NCBI GenBank assembly: GCA_950097015.1
Contig: CATNEN010000029.1
Span: forward strand, 7,417,501 to 7,481,500
Length of the DNA: 64,000 bases
Reading direction: 5' to 3'
Origin: Macrostomum hystrix
Taxonomy: Eukaryota; Platyhelminthes; Macrostomidae
In this document: positions 61,565-64,000 of the stretch, piece after piece
Layout of the letters: each line of letters begins with the position of its first letter
How positions within the stretch are numbered: position 1 is the stretch's first letter
The notes under the pieces: generated by a model
Database searches by the model: none
Seen by the model: the letters and a program-made list of their open reading frames with translations, nothing else
Told to the model about the DNA's origin: nothing
Made by a program: the position numbers and the translations under genes

Positions 61565-61872
61565 GAGAATCTTCCTAGATCAGAATCTTCCCAGATCAGA
61601 ATCTTCCCAGATCAGAATCTTCCGAGATCAGAATCTTCCCAGATCAGAATCTTCCGAGATCAGAATCTTCCCAGATCAGAATCTTCCGAGATCACGATCA
61701 GAATCTTCCCAGATCAGAATCTTCCGAGATCAGAATCTTCCCAGATCAGAATCTTCCGAGATCAGAATCTTCCCAGATCAGAATCTTCCGAGATCAGAAT
61801 CTTCCCAGATCAGAATCTTCCCAGATCAGAATCTTCCCAGATCAGAATCTTCCCAGATCAGAATCTTCTCAG
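61565..61872. repeat. Minisatellite, 16-bp unit
   Basis: About 19 copies of GATCAGAATCTTCCCA, alternating CCCA and CCGA. Confidence 0.94.
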
Positions 61873-62879
61873 AAATCTTTAGAAAGATATTTATAAGTTT
61901 CAAGTGGTTTTCAAGTGCTTCAGCAAGTCTTTGGATATCATTCAGTCGCCAAAGACTTTTGAAAGTTGGAAATGTGGTGCCAGTGGTGGCCCTAATCATT
62001 GTTCTTGGCCTGATCGTCAAGTTTTATTGCCGCAATTGAAAGGGAAAGTAAAATATGGCAGAAATTGAGGCAAACATTTCTGCCAATTAGCTGAGATATT
62101 TGCAATATAGTTTACGGTCAGATCTGAAAGAAACAGCTGCAATAAACGACAGTATAATATAGTCTTTGTTTTAAGTGTGTCCCCCCTCACAATATTGGCC
62201 AATCATTTGCTGATTTCCTGCGTAAAGGTGACCACTTTTTTTCCTTCGCTATCCCAAGTCGCTTGTCAAGTGCCTCAGGATCCGGAACTGTTTGGCTGCT
62301 GCAGGCATTCCGCTGGGATTTTATCCTATAAACCGATTGAATTTTGGGGAGAAATTCGCTGCATATAAAGAGGCTTGTCAAACTAATTTACACCTCTTAT
62401 AAGGATCCCCAAATAGTGAAACTGTGAGGGGGGCTGAAAAAGGGAGTCTCTTTGAAGATGGTGCGAAATGATTATTAGCACTGGACTGATGGCCCAATAC
62501 CCTCATGATGGCCCATTCAATGGCTTGGTGTTGTCACTAACACATGTATAAATTGTTATAGACTTCCCCTATGCATAGCGAATTCGGATGACATGATATA
62601 TCAGGTTATGGAAACTGTCGCTCGATCTTCATCAGTCGCATCGCTTCGCTTGCTTGTCACAACACGTGACCCGCCAGCATGTAGGTGACAAAAATCTCAT
62701 ACAAGTTTGTGAACTAATGATCCATGGGTTTGACTCGGCCGTCCTAATTATCCCCTGAAGTAAAATCTGACCTTGTCTAAACACGGCTATTCTAAAGAGG
62801 AATCTTTAGATATGAGATTAAATAACAACATTGGGATAGCGAAACTAGAAAGTCTGAAAACTGACATATGCTTGACCTC
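61873..62879. other. Intergenic DNA
   Basis: Unique sequence. A short frame continuing from the 16-bp array ends VVPVVALIIVLGLIVKFYCRN, which looks like a membrane helix but is fused to repeat peptide and unsupported. Confidence 0.4.
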
Positions 62880-63447
62880 CTCTGTCTTCTACTCGCCTCT
62901 CTTCTTGTCACTCTGTCTCTTTTCCTGTCACTCTGCCTCTCTCTTCCTGTCACTCTGCCTCTCTTCCTGTCACTCTGCCTCTCTTCTTGTCACTCTGCCT
63001 CTCTTCTTGTCACTCTGCCTCTCTTCTTGTCACTCTGCCTCTCTTCTTGTCACTCTGCCTCTCTTCTTGTCACTCTGCCTCTCTTCTTTTCACTCTGCCT
63101 CTCTTCCTGTCACTCTGCCTCTCTTCTTGTCACTCTGTCTCTCTTCCTGTCACTCTGCCTCTCTTCTTGTCACTCTGCCTCTCTTCTTGTCACTCTGCCT
63201 CTTCTTGTCACTCTGCCTCTCTTCTTGTCACTCTGCCTCTCTTCTTGTCACTCTGCCTCTCTTCTCTTGCCACTCTGCATCTCTCTTCCTGTCACTCTGC
63301 CTCTCTTCTTGTCACTCTGCCTCTCTTCCTGTCACTCTGCCTCTCTTCTTGTCACTCTGCCTCTCTTCTTGTCACTCTGCCTCTCTTCTTGTCACTCTGT
63401 CCTCTCTTCTTGTCACTCTGCCTCTCTTCTTGTCACTCTGTCACTCT
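62880..63447. repeat. Minisatellite, ~20-bp pyrimidine-rich unit
   Basis: About 28 copies of CTCTGCCTCTCTTCTTGTCA, with CCTGT and single-base length variants. Confidence 0.94.
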
Positions 63448-64000
63448 CTTCAATTGTATAAATTTGCCCCAGTATAATCCTGGATACAACTCAGGAGTCT
63501 GCAAATTGTTTCCACAATTATATTTCACGAACAGTCACTCAGTTTCACGCAGTAATTGTTAATTGTTAAAGCAATAGTTTATCTTCCAAATCGGATTACA
63601 CAACTACAATTACTTTTAAATAGAATTTATGGCTATAGGTTGGTATTCATATTTTACTAAATTAAATGACAATTATGTTATTATTTCATTATTTTTAATA
63701 AAGGACAGAAGAGAAGAATTCAAAACGGCCGTTCTTAATAATTGTTTTTAATCTGCAGGTATTTATGTTTTTAACATACTTCATTATTCGCAAATCGCTT
63801 AAACCAATTAAACATTGCATCTATTCACAAACAACCGATTCACCAAAGTTGGCGACAATTCTTTTCAATGCTATTTTACAAACGAACTATTATTTTATTA
63901 CTTAGTTAAAAGAATTGCGAAAAATGAAGAGAACAGAAATGTATATATATATAACTTAGAGCATTAAATAATTTTAATAATTAACCACATGTTGTTTTAT
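63448..64000. other. AT-rich DNA at the window end
   Basis: No gene or repeat recognised apart from a short TA run near 63942. Confidence 0.4.

Overview
This is a stretch of animal nuclear DNA. Its genes are split by spliceosomal introns with GT/AG borders, it carries poly(A) signals, tRNA-derived SINEs and a decayed DNA-transposon transposase, and there is no bacterial-style gene packing. Coding exons are GC-rich with many CAG, GCC and CTG codons, while intergenic DNA is AT-rich. The mix of compact genes and extreme tandem-repeat content would suit a free-living flatworm such as Macrostomum, or another lophotrochozoan. That placement is inference and is not proven by the sequence.

Layout. 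1-3000: the 3' end of an unrecognised gene (+). 3310-10560: a 7.2-kb array of a ~20-bp minisatellite. 11317-12966: a 24-bp array. 13587-15512: mitochondrial sulfide:quinone oxidoreductase (-, two exons). 15513-21763: AT-rich DNA with a foldback MITE that has an 8-bp target duplication (17539-17992), and 0.5 kb further on a dead Merlin/IS1016-type transposase. 21764-23579: a Gln-rich protein with four C2H2/U1-type zinc fingers (+, one apparent frameshift). 26203-28242: gamma-tubulin (+, two exons). 31112-42883: a 15-exon neprilysin-like M13 protein (+), rebuilt here exon by exon, in which the zinc-binding residues are lost. 44125-45388: a three-LIM protein (+, two exons). 46410-47873: an intronless ankyrin-repeat protein (+). 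49682-53082: a RING protein with a probable NHL beta-propeller (-, four exons). 53393-64000: arrays and unique DNA with no convincing gene.

The striking property is the tandem-repeat load. Adding my spans by hand gives about thirty arrays covering roughly a third of the window. Most units are 15-24 bp, and nearly every array has its own sequence. Most longer introns carry a private array, a SINE, or both, and in one case the last repeat unit forms the 3' splice site. Many long open frames on both strands are products of stop-free repeat units and should not be read as proteins.

The genes show no common pathway. They look like unrelated housekeeping and signalling genes (sulfide oxidation, microtubule nucleation, ubiquitin ligation, LIM and ankyrin scaffolds, RNA-binding zinc fingers, an ectopeptidase-like ectodomain) that happen to be neighbours.
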